DNA of 64,000 nucleotides from Candidatus Dormiibacter inghamiae (GCA_016464825.1 JAEKNQ010000010.1:44806-108805), one strand, 5' to 3'; positions 33,495 to 43,006 are shown, counted from the first letter of the stretch. A program made the numbers and translations. Notes: a model not told the origin generated them from the sequence alone.

Positions 33495-34741
33495 CGGAAC
33501 CCAAGACCGACTCCATGAACCCGCCCGCCGGCTCGGCCAATGCTGGGGAGTTGGTCCTGGAGCCGCCGCAGGCAGTCAGCCCCATCAGCACCAGCCAAGC
33601 CGCCGGTACAGTCCGCGTCGACCCTCAGACGGCGCAGCAGATCAGCGGGGCGGTGAGCAGCTTCGTCGACTCCCTTGCCCAACTGGAGACTAACTCGCCA
33701 GACTTCACCCGGAAGGTGCAGTCGGTGAGCCAGATGGGCAACCAGGAGATCCGGCGCTCTGCCGAGAGCTCCAATCGTTTTCTGGAGCGACCCACCAACG
33801 CCCTCAACCAGGGTCCGATCGGGGAGACCTCGCAGGTCTCCAATGCCCTGCTGGCGCTCCGCCGCCAGGTCGAGGATCTGGATCCGTCGCGGGGGCTGAA
33901 GAACCCCCGCCGCATGTTCGGCATGGTTCCGTTCGGCAATCGCTTCCGCGACTACTTCCACAAGTACCAGTCGGCTCAGGGAAGCATCGAAGCCATCATC
34001 CAGGCGCTCTACCGCGGCCAGGACGAGCTGATGCGCGACAACGCTGCGATCGAGCAGGAGAAGGCGAATCTTTGGGCCATGAAGGGGCGGCTGGAGCAAT
34101 ACTCCTACATGGCGGCGCAGCTCGATGAGCAGCTGACGGCGAAGGTCGGCCAGGTCCAGGCCAGCGATCCCGAGCGGGCGCGATCTTTGCAGGAGAACGT
34201 GTTGTTCTACGTGCGGCAGAAGCGTCAGGACCTGCTCACGCAGCTGGCAGTGACTGTTCAGGGCTATCTCGCCCTGGACCTGGTCCGCAAGAACAACCAG
34301 GAGTTGATCAAGGGCGTCGATCGCGCGACCACCACCACAGTCTCCGCCCTGCGCACTGCTGTGATGACGGCCCTGGCGCTGAACAATCAGCGTCTGGTGT
34401 TGAACCAGATCACTGCGCTGAACGAGACTACTGGCAACCTCATCGAGTCGACCTCGGTGATGTTGCGCGAGCAGACAGGTGAGATCCAGAGCCAGGCAGC
34501 GAGCGCGACTGTGAGCGTGGAGAAGCTACAGGCGGCGTTCAACAACGTCTACGCCACCATCGACATGATCGACACTTACAAGGTGGCCGCGCTGGACAAC
34601 ATGAAGAAGACCATCGATGCCCTCTCGGGCGAGGTGGCCAGGGCCCAGGTCTACATCGACAAGGCGCATCAGGCTGATTCCGGGCAGCAGATCGCCGCCG
34701 GGGCCGGGGAGCTGATCCTCCCCGCCCACAAGGCCGGCTAG
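33491..34741 (+). CDS. telA: TelA-family (toxic anion resistance) protein
   Basis: Soluble, mainly helical protein of 416 residues. The TelA core is visible in KYQSAQGSIEAIIQALYRGQ, the long helix DELMRDNAAIEQEKANLWAM, then YVRQKRQDLLTQLAVTVQGY and NNQELIKGVDRATTTTVSAL. The family was named for tellurite resistance and is now mostly linked to envelope stress; the biochemical role is unsettled. It starts at GTG overlapping the regulator stop. Six bp downstream an unknown N-anchored protein follows, a pairing reminiscent of TelA-XpaC. Confidence 0.88.
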   Translation: MTEPKTDSMNPPAGSANAGELVLEPPQAVSPISTSQAAGTVRVDPQTAQQISGAVSSFVDSLAQLETNSPDFTRKVQSVSQMGNQEIRRSAESSNRFLERPTNALNQGPIGETSQVSNALLALRRQVEDLDPSRGLKNPRRMFGMVPFGNRFRDYFHKYQSAQGSIEAIIQALYRGQDELMRDNAAIEQEKANLWAMKGRLEQYSYMAAQLDEQLTAKVGQVQASDPERARSLQENVLFYVRQKRQDLLTQLAVTVQGYLALDLVRKNNQELIKGVDRATTTTVSALRTAVMTALALNNQRLVLNQITALNETTGNLIESTSVMLREQTGEIQSQAASATVSVEKLQAAFNNVYATIDMIDTYKVAALDNMKKTIDALSGEVARAQVYIDKAHQADSGQQIAAGAGELILPAHKAG

Positions 34742-34747
34742 CCGCAG

Positions 34748-35293
34748 ATGGGGCTGGAGATCCTGCTCTTCGCCCTGATCGTGGCGGGTGCCGCAGGCGT
34801 GTTGGCCCCCCGGCGAAAGCGTCAGCGACAGCCGGATCCGTATGAGGAGAAGCAGCGCCAGGAGTGGGCGGCCGCCGGCCAGGCGGTGGCCCACTCGTCG
34901 GATCTCGCCTCCGGCCGGCTGCCGGTGCCTTATCAGCTGAAGGTGGACACCATCCGGCGCAAGGTGCAGTGGATGTTGAGCCGCTATGCCGACCGCTTTC
35001 CGCCTGGCTCGCAGGAATACCACCTGATAGGGGCCACTGCCACTGATTACCTTCCCAGCACGCTCAAGGCGTACTTCGCACTGCCGCCGGGCTATGCCAA
35101 CTGGCCGGTTCGGGCTGACGGCAAGACGGGCCTCCACGTGCTTTGGGAGCAGCTCGATCTGCTCGACCGCAAGCTGGACGAGCTGGCTCACGCGGCCCAG
35201 CGGAACGATGTCGATCGTCTCCTCGCCAATGGCAGGTTCCTGGAGGAACGCTTCAGCGGCGTCGGCCGCCCCAGCGGTGTTTCAGGCGATTAG
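34748..35293 (+). CDS. Hypothetical N-anchored protein paired with TelA
   Basis: A 181-residue protein with one N-terminal membrane segment (GLEILLFALIVAGAAGVLAP), then a basic stop-transfer stretch and a cytoplasmic helical domain (VDTIRRKVQWMLSRYADRFP; TDYLPSTLKAYFALPPGYAN; LWEQLDLLDRKLDELAHAAQ). No named family is recognised with confidence. Layout and neighbourhood recall XpaC-type partners of TelA, which also combine a membrane anchor with a helical domain. It is co-transcribed with telA (6-bp gap). Confidence 0.75.
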   Translation: MGLEILLFALIVAGAAGVLAPRRKRQRQPDPYEEKQRQEWAAAGQAVAHSSDLASGRLPVPYQLKVDTIRRKVQWMLSRYADRFPPGSQEYHLIGATATDYLPSTLKAYFALPPGYANWPVRADGKTGLHVLWEQLDLLDRKLDELAHAAQRNDVDRLLANGRFLEERFSGVGRPSGVSGD

Positions 35294-35366
35294 CTTGACA
35301 ACCGCCGGCTCCGGCCCGCCCAAGGGCTAGACGGACTGCCAAGCGGTCCTCAAAAGCAACTTTGAA

Positions 35367-35987
35367 TTGAGCCTGCACGTCAGCCGGCATCCGCTGGTCA
35401 TGGACTGCTTGGCTGGGCTGCGGGCGGTGGAAACGCGGTCGGATGAGTTTCGCGGCCTGGCTCGAAAGGTCATCACGCTCCTGGCTTACGAGGCCACTGC
35501 CGACCTGACCACCAGCCCGATCACCGTCCGCACGCCGCTGGCGGAGACCGCTGCCGCCCGCATCGATCACGAGCTGGTTGCCATCCCTGTGCTGCGGGCG
35601 GGGCTCGGCATCCTCTCGCCTGTCCTGGAGCTGTTCTCGCGGGTCAGCGTGGGATACATAGGCCTGGAGCGGGATGAGAAGACAGCGCTCGCGCGCATCT
35701 ATTACAACAAGCTGCCTTCGCTCGGCGGTAAGACGCCATTGCTGCTCGACCCCATGCTTGCCACCGGCGGCTCAGCCGTTCAGGCCGTCGAGCTGATCAA
35801 GGCAGCAGGCGGCGAGGGCACCCGCATGATCTGCGTAGTGGCCGCGCCGGAGGGCGTCCAGGCGCTCCTGCGGCAGCATCCGGAGGTCGACATCTACACT
35901 GCTGCGCTCGATGAGGGTCTCAACGACAAGGCGTTCATACTGCCAGGCCTCGGCGACTTCGGCGATAGGCTGTTCGGTACGCCATGA
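35367..35987 (+). CDS. upp: Uracil phosphoribosyltransferase
   Basis: Salvages uracil to UMP with PRPP. The 206-residue protein has the PRPP loop LLLDPMLATGGSAV, the uracil-binding GLNDKAFILPGLGDFGDRLF near the C-terminus, and VPVLRAGLG-like AIPVLRAGLG. Length equals the family norm (about 208). It starts at TTG. The stop overlaps the DinB-like gene (ATGA). Confidence 0.95.
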   Translation: MSLHVSRHPLVMDCLAGLRAVETRSDEFRGLARKVITLLAYEATADLTTSPITVRTPLAETAAARIDHELVAIPVLRAGLGILSPVLELFSRVSVGYIGLERDEKTALARIYYNKLPSLGGKTPLLLDPMLATGGSAVQAVELIKAAGGEGTRMICVVAAPEGVQALLRQHPEVDIYTAALDEGLNDKAFILPGLGDFGDRLFGTP

Positions 35988-36472
35988 GTAACCTTCAAGA
36001 CCTCCGCCGCCGCGTCGCCGAGTGTGCGCGCCGCCTCGATCAGCTCCAGCCCCTGGGCCCGGGCGAGCCAGGGCCGCCAGATCCAGCGACCGGCGAACGC
36101 TGGAACAGGTTCAACGTCCTCGGTCATGTGGGCGAGATGCTGCCCTTCTGGACGGGGGAGATGCGCAGGCTCCTCGAGGGGGCGAGCGAGTTCGGCCGCG
36201 ACGAGGACGGCTATGTCCGGCGCGAAGCGGCGATCGTTTCCGCGGCGGAGGCCGACGAGGCCGAGCTGCTGCACGCGGCCAGGAGCGGTACAGCCGGCCT
36301 CGCCGCCCTGCTCGACGACGTGAGCGAAAGTGACCTGAGCCGTGTCGCCCTGCGGCGGAGCAGGGAGGGGGAGCGGGAGTCAACACTGGGCGACCAACTT
36401 GAGCAAGCCCTGGTTGGGCACCTGGAAGAGCACGTCGCACAGTTGGAGGGCCGCTCCTCAGCCAGCGCCTGA
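35984..36472 (+). CDS. DinB-like four-helix protein
   Basis: A 162-residue helical protein with DinB/YfiT-type features: RWNRFNVLGHVGEMLPFW near residue 40-55 and a C-terminal VGHLEEHVAQLE, giving the spaced His residues that bind metal in this fold. The enzymatic role is unknown; relatives include thiol-dependent transferases. It overlaps upp by 4 bp, though a link to pyrimidine salvage is not obvious. The 115-bp gap to the convergent dehydrogenase gene shows no feature. Confidence 0.65.
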   Translation: MSNLQDLRRRVAECARRLDQLQPLGPGEPGPPDPATGERWNRFNVLGHVGEMLPFWTGEMRRLLEGASEFGRDEDGYVRREAAIVSAAEADEAELLHAARSGTAGLAALLDDVSESDLSRVALRRSREGERESTLGDQLEQALVGHLEEHVAQLEGRSSASA

Positions 36473-36587
36473 AGGGCTATCGCCTGGGATCGCGTCGAGC
36501 TCAGTGGGTTCGGGCAGCTTCAGGCCGCACGCCGGCCGCCACCGTCGGCCAGCCCGCGTCAGCGGCCGGGTGCCAGGACCGCTGGCT

Positions 36588-37613
36588 TCAGGAGTCCAGG
36601 TCGAGGACGACTTTGCCGAACTGCTCGCCGCCGTCGAGATAGCGCAGCGCATCGCTCACCTGAGCCAGCGGGAAGCTGGAATCGACCAGCGGTCGCATTC
36701 CCTGATCCAGAGCGCTCAGGACCTGCTCGAACTCGGCCGCGTTGCCCATGGTCGAACCCAGCAGGTCCAGGTGGTTGAAGAAGATGCGGGGCAGATTCAG
36801 CTCGGCTTTCGGCCCCGACGTGGCACCGCAGAAGACCAGCCGGCCGCCCTTGCGGAGAGATTTCATCGACTCGTCAATCGTGGCTGGGCCCACGTGCTCG
36901 AAGACGACGTCAACGCCGCCGCAGAACTGGCGCACGGATTTGGCGAAGCCCGCGGACTCGAAGGTCGCCTCCGCGCCGAGCGCCTCCGCCTTTGCCCGCT
37001 TCGCTGGGCTGCGGCTGGTCGCCAACACCCGAGCTCCCAGTTGCCTGCCGATGACCATAGCAGCTGTGGCGACGCCGGCTCCCGCGCCGACGACCAGCAT
37101 GGTCTCACCGCGGCGCAGGCGGGCTCGAGTCACGAGCATCCGCCAAGCGGTCAGGAAGGTGAGCGGAAAGGCGGCTGCCTCGTGCCAGGCAAGCCGGGCC
37201 GGCTTCGCGTAGACATTCTGGCCGGGGACGTGCAGCAGCTCACAGGCAGTACCGTCGACATGTTCGCCGAGAATTCCGAAGTGTTCGCACTTGACCTGCT
37301 CGCCGGAGCGGCAGTACTCGCAGTCCCAGCAGCAGGCCACCGGGTAGACGACCACCTCGTCGCCGGACTTCCAGCGAGGATCGGCGGAGTCAGCCACCAC
37401 ACCGACGCCGTCCGCGCAGATGACGCGCGGTGGATCCATCCGCTGGGCGCCGCTGGCGAGCCAGAGATCCAGATGGTTCAGCGAAGCGGCTTTGAGTTCG
37501 ATTGCCACCGAGCCCGGCTCTACACCTGTCCGGGGACGCTCTTCGATCCGTACCCCGCCGGGCCCTGAAGGCTCTCGATACACGGCGGCACGACCCTCGC
37601 TCCGGAACTGCAC
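36588..37613 (-). CDS. Zinc-type medium-chain dehydrogenase/reductase
   Basis: NAD(P)-dependent alcohol dehydrogenase or enone reductase of 341 residues. The structural-zinc lobe C-W-D-C-E-Y-C-R-S-G-E-Q-V-K-C is intact around 96-110. The Rossmann motif GAGAGVATAA follows near 175. The catalytic-zinc Cys is not in the usual GxCGxD context (SLNHLDLWL instead), as in quinone-oxidoreductase-like members that keep only structural zinc. Substrate unknown. It is divergent from the lipid operon, with a small membrane peptide gene in between. Confidence 0.87.
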   Translation of the reverse strand: MQFRSEGRAAVYREPSGPGGVRIEERPRTGVEPGSVAIELKAASLNHLDLWLASGAQRMDPPRVICADGVGVVADSADPRWKSGDEVVVYPVACCWDCEYCRSGEQVKCEHFGILGEHVDGTACELLHVPGQNVYAKPARLAWHEAAAFPLTFLTAWRMLVTRARLRRGETMLVVGAGAGVATAAMVIGRQLGARVLATSRSPAKRAKAEALGAEATFESAGFAKSVRQFCGGVDVVFEHVGPATIDESMKSLRKGGRLVFCGATSGPKAELNLPRIFFNHLDLLGSTMGNAAEFEQVLSALDQGMRPLVDSSFPLAQVSDALRYLDGGEQFGKVVLDLDS

Positions 37614-37712
37614 GCCGCCATGTTAGTCGACGGTAACCGCGGGTCTACGAGCCCGCAGCCCGCTGCCCGTCCGACTGTCACAGTCCACCAGCTTCGCTAC
37701 GATTCTTGCCAG

Positions 37713-37820
37713 ATGATTGAGACCGGCCTGTTCGTCATCGGCTTTCTCTACGTGGCTTTGAGCTTCGCTGCCATCGTCGGCGTGTTTCAAAATCGCGATC
37801 GCCTGAAGCGGCGCCGCTGA
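37713..37820 (+). CDS. Small single-helix membrane protein (35 residues)
   Basis: MIETGLFVIGFLYVALSFAA, then IVGVFQNRDRLKRRR: an N-terminal acidic residue, one clear membrane helix and a strongly basic cytoplasmic tail. A TACGAT box at 37698-37703 ends 9 nt before the ATG, the same layout as other genes here. It is followed after 28 bp by the acyl-CoA reductase gene. No family is recognised; topology and promoter support expression. Confidence 0.5.
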   Translation: MIETGLFVIGFLYVALSFAAIVGVFQNRDRLKRRR

Positions 37821-37848
37821 ACCGGCTCTGGCAGCCTTCACCGACCTC

Positions 37849-40209
37849 GTGATCACAGAGGCCCTGGCCGGCAAGACGCTGCTGGTGACCGGGTCCACAG
37901 GGTTCTTGGGCAAGTCCATTGTGGAAAAGCTGCTGCGCTCGGTACCCGACGTCGGCCGGATCTATCTCGCCATCCGTTCCTCAACCCGCCGCCCGGCTGC
38001 CCAACGGCTCCAGCGGGAAGTTCTCGCCAGCCCCGCGTTTGGGCGCCTCAAGGGCGAGCTGGGGGAGGCCGAATTCGAGCGGCTGACGGCAGCGAAGCTG
38101 GCAGTGCTCGAGATCGACCTGAGCCGGGACGGCCTCGGCCTTTCCGAGGGGTCGCTGGCCCGGCTGCGGGAGTGCCAGATAGTGATCCATTCAGCTGCCG
38201 CCGTTGAATTCGACAACCCAGCTGATCTGTCCGCGCAGACCAACCTCCTGGGCGCTACACGCCTGCTCGAAACGCTGATCAAGACTGGCAACCAACCGCA
38301 CCTCGTCCACGTCTCGACAGCCTATGTGGGGGGGATGCTCCGCGGATTGGTGAAAGAGGAGCTGCCGCATGATCCCGGTCTGAACTGGCGCCATGAGGCG
38401 GCGGTGCTGACCACGCTCCGGCCGGCGGTGGAGGAGGAGAGCCGGCGACCCGAGGTGCTTGAGAGGTTGCGCAAGCAGGCCCGCAGCCGCCTCGGTCCCG
38501 CGGGTACCCCGGCCCAGGCGCGGCAGGTCGAGCGACTGCGCGAGAAATGGGTCAAAGATCGCTTGGTGGAGCGAGGGCGCGTGCACGCGCGGTCTCTCGG
38601 CTTCACCGACATCTACGCCTTCACCAAAGCTATGGCCGAGCGGGCAGTGACCGAGCTTCGAGGCGAGATCCCCCTCAGCATCCTCCGGCCCAGCATCATC
38701 GAGAGCGCTTTGGCTGAGCCGCAGCCGGGCTGGCTGGAGGGCTTCCGTATGGCCGAGCCCATCATCTTCGGCTTCGGCCGTGCTGTGCTCCGAGACTTCT
38801 CAGGGCTGCCGGACTCGCTGCTCGACATCATTCCCGCCGACTATGTGGTGAACGCCGTGCTCGCGGTGGCCGCCTCGCCGCCGCCCGCAGGCGAGTACCG
38901 CGTCTACCACGCTGCCTCCGGCAGCCGCAATCCGCTCCGGCTCCGGGACATGTATGACCAATCGCGTGAGTACTTCGGCGAACATCCGCTGCGCGATCGG
39001 TGGGGGCAGGCGATCGGCACGCCTACCTGGACCTTTCCCTCGCGCGGCGAGCTGACGGCCAAGGGCAAGCTCGCCCTGCGGGCGGTTGGGGCGGCGCAGC
39101 AGCTGGTTGAGCGCCTACCCTTGGGTGCCACGTCGACCCGATGGTCGGACGACCTCACCGAACAGCAGGCGAAGCTGGAGCGCTCACTCAATCTGGCCGA
39201 CCTCTATGGCGTCTATACAGAGGTGGACTGCATCTACGACACGCACAACCTGATCTCGCTCTGGGAGCTCCTGCCCCCCTCAGAGCGGGCCACGTTCCCA
39301 TTCGATCCGGCTACCTTCAGCTGGCATCACTACTTCCAGGAGGTGCACCTGCCGACTGTGATCCGCATGGCCCGCGCCGACACAGGACCGCGGCAGGGAC
39401 CAGGCCCGAGCGGCAGCACGGCGCCCAAGCCGGAGACGAGCAGCGCCCTCAACACATTGCAGCGCCGCGCCGGCCGGACCGACGTGATGGCGGTCTTCGA
39501 CGTGGACGGAACCCTCATCGAAACAAACGTGGTCGAGTACTTCTTCTGGATGCGCCTCCGGGACCAGGCGCTCTCCGAGTGGCCCCGTTTCCTGGCTCAG
39601 ATGGCGGCTCAGAGCCCGCGCTGGCTCTACCTCGAGCGGCGCTCGCGGGCAGAGTTTCAGCGCTCATTTTATCGCGAGTACGAGGGGCTGGAGGCGGAAG
39701 AGATGCGGCTACTCGGCCGGGAGGCGCTGCAGGCAGTCACTCTGCGCCGCATCTATCCGGAGGGTATGCGCCGCATCCGGCGTCACAAGGAGGCGGGACA
39801 TCGCGTCCTTCTGCTGACCGGCGCGGTCGATGTAGTCGTGGAGCCGCTGGCAGAGCTGCTGGGTGTCGACCTCGACTGCGCCCATTTGCTGCAGAAGGAC
39901 GGCCTTTTCACAGGCGATCTTCAGTCTCCGCCCTCAGTGGGCGAGGCCAGGGCCAGCCTCCTCCAGGAGTACGCAGGTCGCCACGCCGTCAACCTGGCCC
40001 ACAGCTTCGCCTACGCCGATGCCATCTCCGACCTGCCGATGCTGGAGCTGGTCGGCACGCCGGTTGTCATCAATCCGGATGCCCGGCTTTCCCAGCATGC
40101 GGACCAGCGCGGCTGGCGAGTCGAGCGCTGGAAGATGGCGCCTGGCAACTGGCGGCTGCCCATGCCTGATCCCCGCTCAGCGACACACAGGGAAGCGGCC
40201 CGGCGATGA
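37849..40209 (+). CDS. Fatty acyl-CoA reductase fused to HAD-IB phosphatase
   Basis: A 786-residue two-enzyme fusion. Residues 1-500 are an NAD(P)H acyl-CoA reductase of the male-sterility/NAD_binding_4 type, with TGSTGFLGK near 14-22, active-site Tyr256 and Lys260 in YAFTK, and SILRPSIIES. It would reduce acyl-CoA to aldehyde or alcohol. After a Pro/Gly/Ser linker (about 510-540), residues 545-775 are a HAD-IB phosphatase. Asp551 and Asp553 lie in FDVDGTL, with LLLTGAVD and FAYADAISDLPML further on. It starts with GTG and heads an operon with a zinc dehydrogenase, a LarA-like protein and PlsC, which suggests synthesis of a modified or ether-type lipid. Confidence 0.87.
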   Translation: MITEALAGKTLLVTGSTGFLGKSIVEKLLRSVPDVGRIYLAIRSSTRRPAAQRLQREVLASPAFGRLKGELGEAEFERLTAAKLAVLEIDLSRDGLGLSEGSLARLRECQIVIHSAAAVEFDNPADLSAQTNLLGATRLLETLIKTGNQPHLVHVSTAYVGGMLRGLVKEELPHDPGLNWRHEAAVLTTLRPAVEEESRRPEVLERLRKQARSRLGPAGTPAQARQVERLREKWVKDRLVERGRVHARSLGFTDIYAFTKAMAERAVTELRGEIPLSILRPSIIESALAEPQPGWLEGFRMAEPIIFGFGRAVLRDFSGLPDSLLDIIPADYVVNAVLAVAASPPPAGEYRVYHAASGSRNPLRLRDMYDQSREYFGEHPLRDRWGQAIGTPTWTFPSRGELTAKGKLALRAVGAAQQLVERLPLGATSTRWSDDLTEQQAKLERSLNLADLYGVYTEVDCIYDTHNLISLWELLPPSERATFPFDPATFSWHHYFQEVHLPTVIRMARADTGPRQGPGPSGSTAPKPETSSALNTLQRRAGRTDVMAVFDVDGTLIETNVVEYFFWMRLRDQALSEWPRFLAQMAAQSPRWLYLERRSRAEFQRSFYREYEGLEAEEMRLLGREALQAVTLRRIYPEGMRRIRRHKEAGHRVLLLTGAVDVVVEPLAELLGVDLDCAHLLQKDGLFTGDLQSPPSVGEARASLLQEYAGRHAVNLAHSFAYADAISDLPMLELVGTPVVINPDARLSQHADQRGWRVERWKMAPGNWRLPMPDPRSATHREAARR

Positions 40210-40229
40210 GCTTAGAGGGTTAGCCGCCG

Positions 40230-41408
40230 GTGCTTGCCCTGCAGTACCTGCGCTCACTGCCGCGTTACGCGCTCGTCAGGGCCACCGGCGGCCGGGCCGA
40301 CGTGGCGACCGGCGACTTCTCGCTGCTGCACCTGGGCGACGTGCCGGAGCCTGAGCCACCGAACGGTAGCTGGCGTCGCGTGCTGCCGTCGCTGGCTGGC
40401 ATCTGCGGCTCCGATACCGCGGCCATCACAGGCCATGCCTCGCTCTATCTCGATCCCTTGACCAGCTATCCCTTCGTGCCAGGGCATGAGGTGGTAGGGG
40501 TCTTGGCGGGCGACGGCGCGCGTGTGGTGGTGGAGCCCGCGCTTGGCTGCGAGGTCCGCGGCTTGAGCCCGCGCTGCGCTCGCTGTGTTGAGGGCCGCCC
40601 GGGTCTCTGCCAGCGCGTCGACGAGGGGGATCTGGCGGTGGGCCTGCAGACCGGCTACTGCTGCTCCACCGGCGGGGGCTGGGGCGAGGTGCTCATCGCG
40701 CACGAGAGCCAGCTGCATGAGGTGCCGCCGGCGCTAAGCGATGAAGCCGCAGTCCTGATCGAGCCGCTCGCCTGTTCAGTGCACGCGGCCTTGCGCGGCG
40801 GCGCGGGCGCTGAGGACGTGGTGGTGGTCCAGGGCGCCGGCACCATCGGCCTGCTCACCCTCGCGGCAATCAAGCTCTTCACCTCGCCGCGCAGGCTGAT
40901 CGCAGTGGCCAAGCACCCGTTCCAGCGCCAGCAGGCTCTGCGCCTCGGTGCCGACCAGGTGATTCGCCCGGACGAGGTGTTCCAGCGGATCCGCTTCGCT
41001 ACGGAGGCCCGCCGGCTGGACGGTCCCAACCTCTCGTTGCTCCTGGGCGGCGCCGATCTGACTTTCGAGTGCACTGGCTCGGCCGCCGGTCTGGACGACG
41101 CCTTCCGCTACACGCGGGCGGGGGGCAGGGTGGTAGCGGTGGGGATGCCGGGCCGGGAGAGGGTCGATTGGGGGCCGATCTGGCAGCGCGAGCTGACGGT
41201 GATGGGGGCATATGCGTACGGCACTGAGGCGACCGGCCGGCGCACGTTCGACGTGGCGTTGGCAGCCGCGCCAGAGCTTGGCCTGGAGCAGCTGACAGGG
41301 CCCCTGTTCCAGCTCAGCGAGTACCGCGACGCCATCGCCTACGCCGTCCAGGCCGGCCGCCGCTCGACCGCCAAAGTAGCCTTCGATCTGCGCGGCCTCC
41401 GCCTCTAA
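40230..41408 (+). CDS. Zinc-dependent alcohol dehydrogenase (MDR), lipid operon
   Basis: A 392-residue medium-chain dehydrogenase. Catalytic zinc ligands are Cys in LAGICGSDTA and the GHEVVG His-Glu pair. A modified structural-zinc loop has Cys at CEVRGLSPRCARCVEGRPGLC. The Rossmann motif GAGTIGLL is near 205. It probably oxidises or reduces the alcohol or aldehyde made by the upstream reductase, a positional inference. It starts at GTG 20 bp after the fusion gene, and the LarA-like gene follows 20 bp later. Confidence 0.87.
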   Translation: MLALQYLRSLPRYALVRATGGRADVATGDFSLLHLGDVPEPEPPNGSWRRVLPSLAGICGSDTAAITGHASLYLDPLTSYPFVPGHEVVGVLAGDGARVVVEPALGCEVRGLSPRCARCVEGRPGLCQRVDEGDLAVGLQTGYCCSTGGGWGEVLIAHESQLHEVPPALSDEAAVLIEPLACSVHAALRGGAGAEDVVVVQGAGTIGLLTLAAIKLFTSPRRLIAVAKHPFQRQQALRLGADQVIRPDEVFQRIRFATEARRLDGPNLSLLLGGADLTFECTGSAAGLDDAFRYTRAGGRVVAVGMPGRERVDWGPIWQRELTVMGAYAYGTEATGRRTFDVALAAAPELGLEQLTGPLFQLSEYRDAIAYAVQAGRRSTAKVAFDLRGLRL

Positions 41409-41428
41409 CCACTAGGATCAGCTAGCTG

Positions 41429-43006
41429 ATGTCTCGTCCGGGCGCCGTTCTGGAAGTCGATCGCAACTCGCCGCCGACGCTCTTTCACTTCGGCGAAGGG
41501 GTGCGCCTGGAACGCCTGCCGCTGGGGAGCCGCATCCTCTACCCGCCGGATCCGCTGGAGCCGATAGCTCATCCGGAGCGTGCCATCCGGCGGGCGCTGG
41601 CGCATCCACTCGACGACGACCCGCTGAAGGAACTGCTGCGCCCGGGCATGAAGCTGACCATCGCCTTCGACGATCTCTCGCTCCCGCTGCCGCCGATGGC
41701 CCAGCCCGATGTCCGTCAGCTGGTCATGGAGGAAGTGGTCGAGCTGGCCGCGGAAGCCGGGGTGGAGGACATCCACCTAATAGTCGCCACCGGCTTGCAC
41801 AGGCGCATGACCGAGGATGAGATCCGGCATATCGTCGGCGACCGCATCTTCACCACTTTCTGGCCTGATTGCCTCTACAACCACGACGCCGAAGACGATG
41901 ACGAAAACGTTCGCATCGGAACAACGCCCGATGGGCACGAGGTCACGCTCAACCGCCGGGCGGCGGAATCCGACCTGGTGGTGTATGTAAACCTGACTCT
42001 GGTGCCGATGGACGGCGGCCACAAATCGATGGCCACAGGCCTCGCCACCTATCGCGGCATCCGCGCTCACCACAACGTCGACACCCTGCTCGGTTCGCGA
42101 TCCTATATGCATCCACCCGATTCGCAGCTTCATCATTCCTGCATCCAGCAGGGGCGGTTGATCGAAGACCACGTGCGTGTCTTTCACATCGAGACGTCGG
42201 TCAACAATCACGCGTTCCCGACAGTGGCCAACTTTATGCAGAAGCGGGAGACGGATTGGACGCCGGCCGACCAGGCGACGTATTTGGCGCTGAAGCGGCT
42301 GAGCGATCTGGCGCCAAGGGACCTGAAGCGGACTGTCTTCCACTCCATGAAGGCGCCTTACGGCCTCACAGGTGTCAATGCCGGGCAGGTGGATCAAGTC
42401 CACGACCGAACGCTGGAGGCTGTCCGCAAGCAGATGACTGTGGAGGTCGACGGACAGACCGACATCGTCACCATGGGCCTGCCGTATCTGGGCCCGTACA
42501 ACGTCAACTCGATCCTCAACCCCGTGCTGGTCGTCTGTCTGGGACTCGGCTACCTCTTCAACCTCTACCGGGGCACTCCGGTGGTGAGAGAGGGCGGCGT
42601 GGTGATCATGACGCACCCCTGCCGCTACGAGTTCGACTCGGTCCATCATCCCAGCTACATCGACTTCTACGATGAGGTGCTGGCGGACACCACGGATCCG
42701 GCCCAAATCGAGCGCAAGTACGAGCGCCGGTTTGCCGAGGACGATTGGTACCGGCAGCTGTTCCGCAAGTCACACGCCTACCACGGAGTGCATCCGTTCT
42801 ATGCCTGGTACTGGGCGGCGCACGCGCTTGCCCATGCCGGCGACGTGATAGTGGTGGGCGGGGAACGAGAGGTGGTTCACCGCCTGGGCTTCAAAGCCGC
42901 GACGACGCTGGCCGACGCGTTCGAGATGGCTGAGCAGACTGTCGGGCGGTATCCCAGCGTCAGTCACCTCAGGACACCGCCGCTGCTGCTGGCGGACGTC
43001 AGGTAG
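41429..43006 (+). CDS. LarA-like DUF2088 protein (nickel-pincer racemase/epimerase superfamily)
   Basis: LarA enzymes use a nickel-pincer nucleotide to racemise or epimerise 2-hydroxy acids. The 525-residue protein is about 100 longer than LarA. Family landmarks are FDDLSLPLPPM, ATGLHRRMTEDE (His124), NHDA (His152), MDGGHKS (Lys199, the expected pincer-attachment lysine) and AHHN (His214/215, nickel ligand). The position ten before Lys199, where LarA has its second catalytic His, is not His here. Larger, catalytically divergent homologues exist, so the substrate is unknown. The acyl-CoA reductase, dehydrogenase and PlsC neighbours suggest a lipid hydroxy acid. Confidence 0.83.
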   Translation: MSRPGAVLEVDRNSPPTLFHFGEGVRLERLPLGSRILYPPDPLEPIAHPERAIRRALAHPLDDDPLKELLRPGMKLTIAFDDLSLPLPPMAQPDVRQLVMEEVVELAAEAGVEDIHLIVATGLHRRMTEDEIRHIVGDRIFTTFWPDCLYNHDAEDDDENVRIGTTPDGHEVTLNRRAAESDLVVYVNLTLVPMDGGHKSMATGLATYRGIRAHHNVDTLLGSRSYMHPPDSQLHHSCIQQGRLIEDHVRVFHIETSVNNHAFPTVANFMQKRETDWTPADQATYLALKRLSDLAPRDLKRTVFHSMKAPYGLTGVNAGQVDQVHDRTLEAVRKQMTVEVDGQTDIVTMGLPYLGPYNVNSILNPVLVVCLGLGYLFNLYRGTPVVREGGVVIMTHPCRYEFDSVHHPSYIDFYDEVLADTTDPAQIERKYERRFAEDDWYRQLFRKSHAYHGVHPFYAWYWAAHALAHAGDVIVVGGEREVVHRLGFKAATTLADAFEMAEQTVGRYPSVSHLRTPPLLLADVR

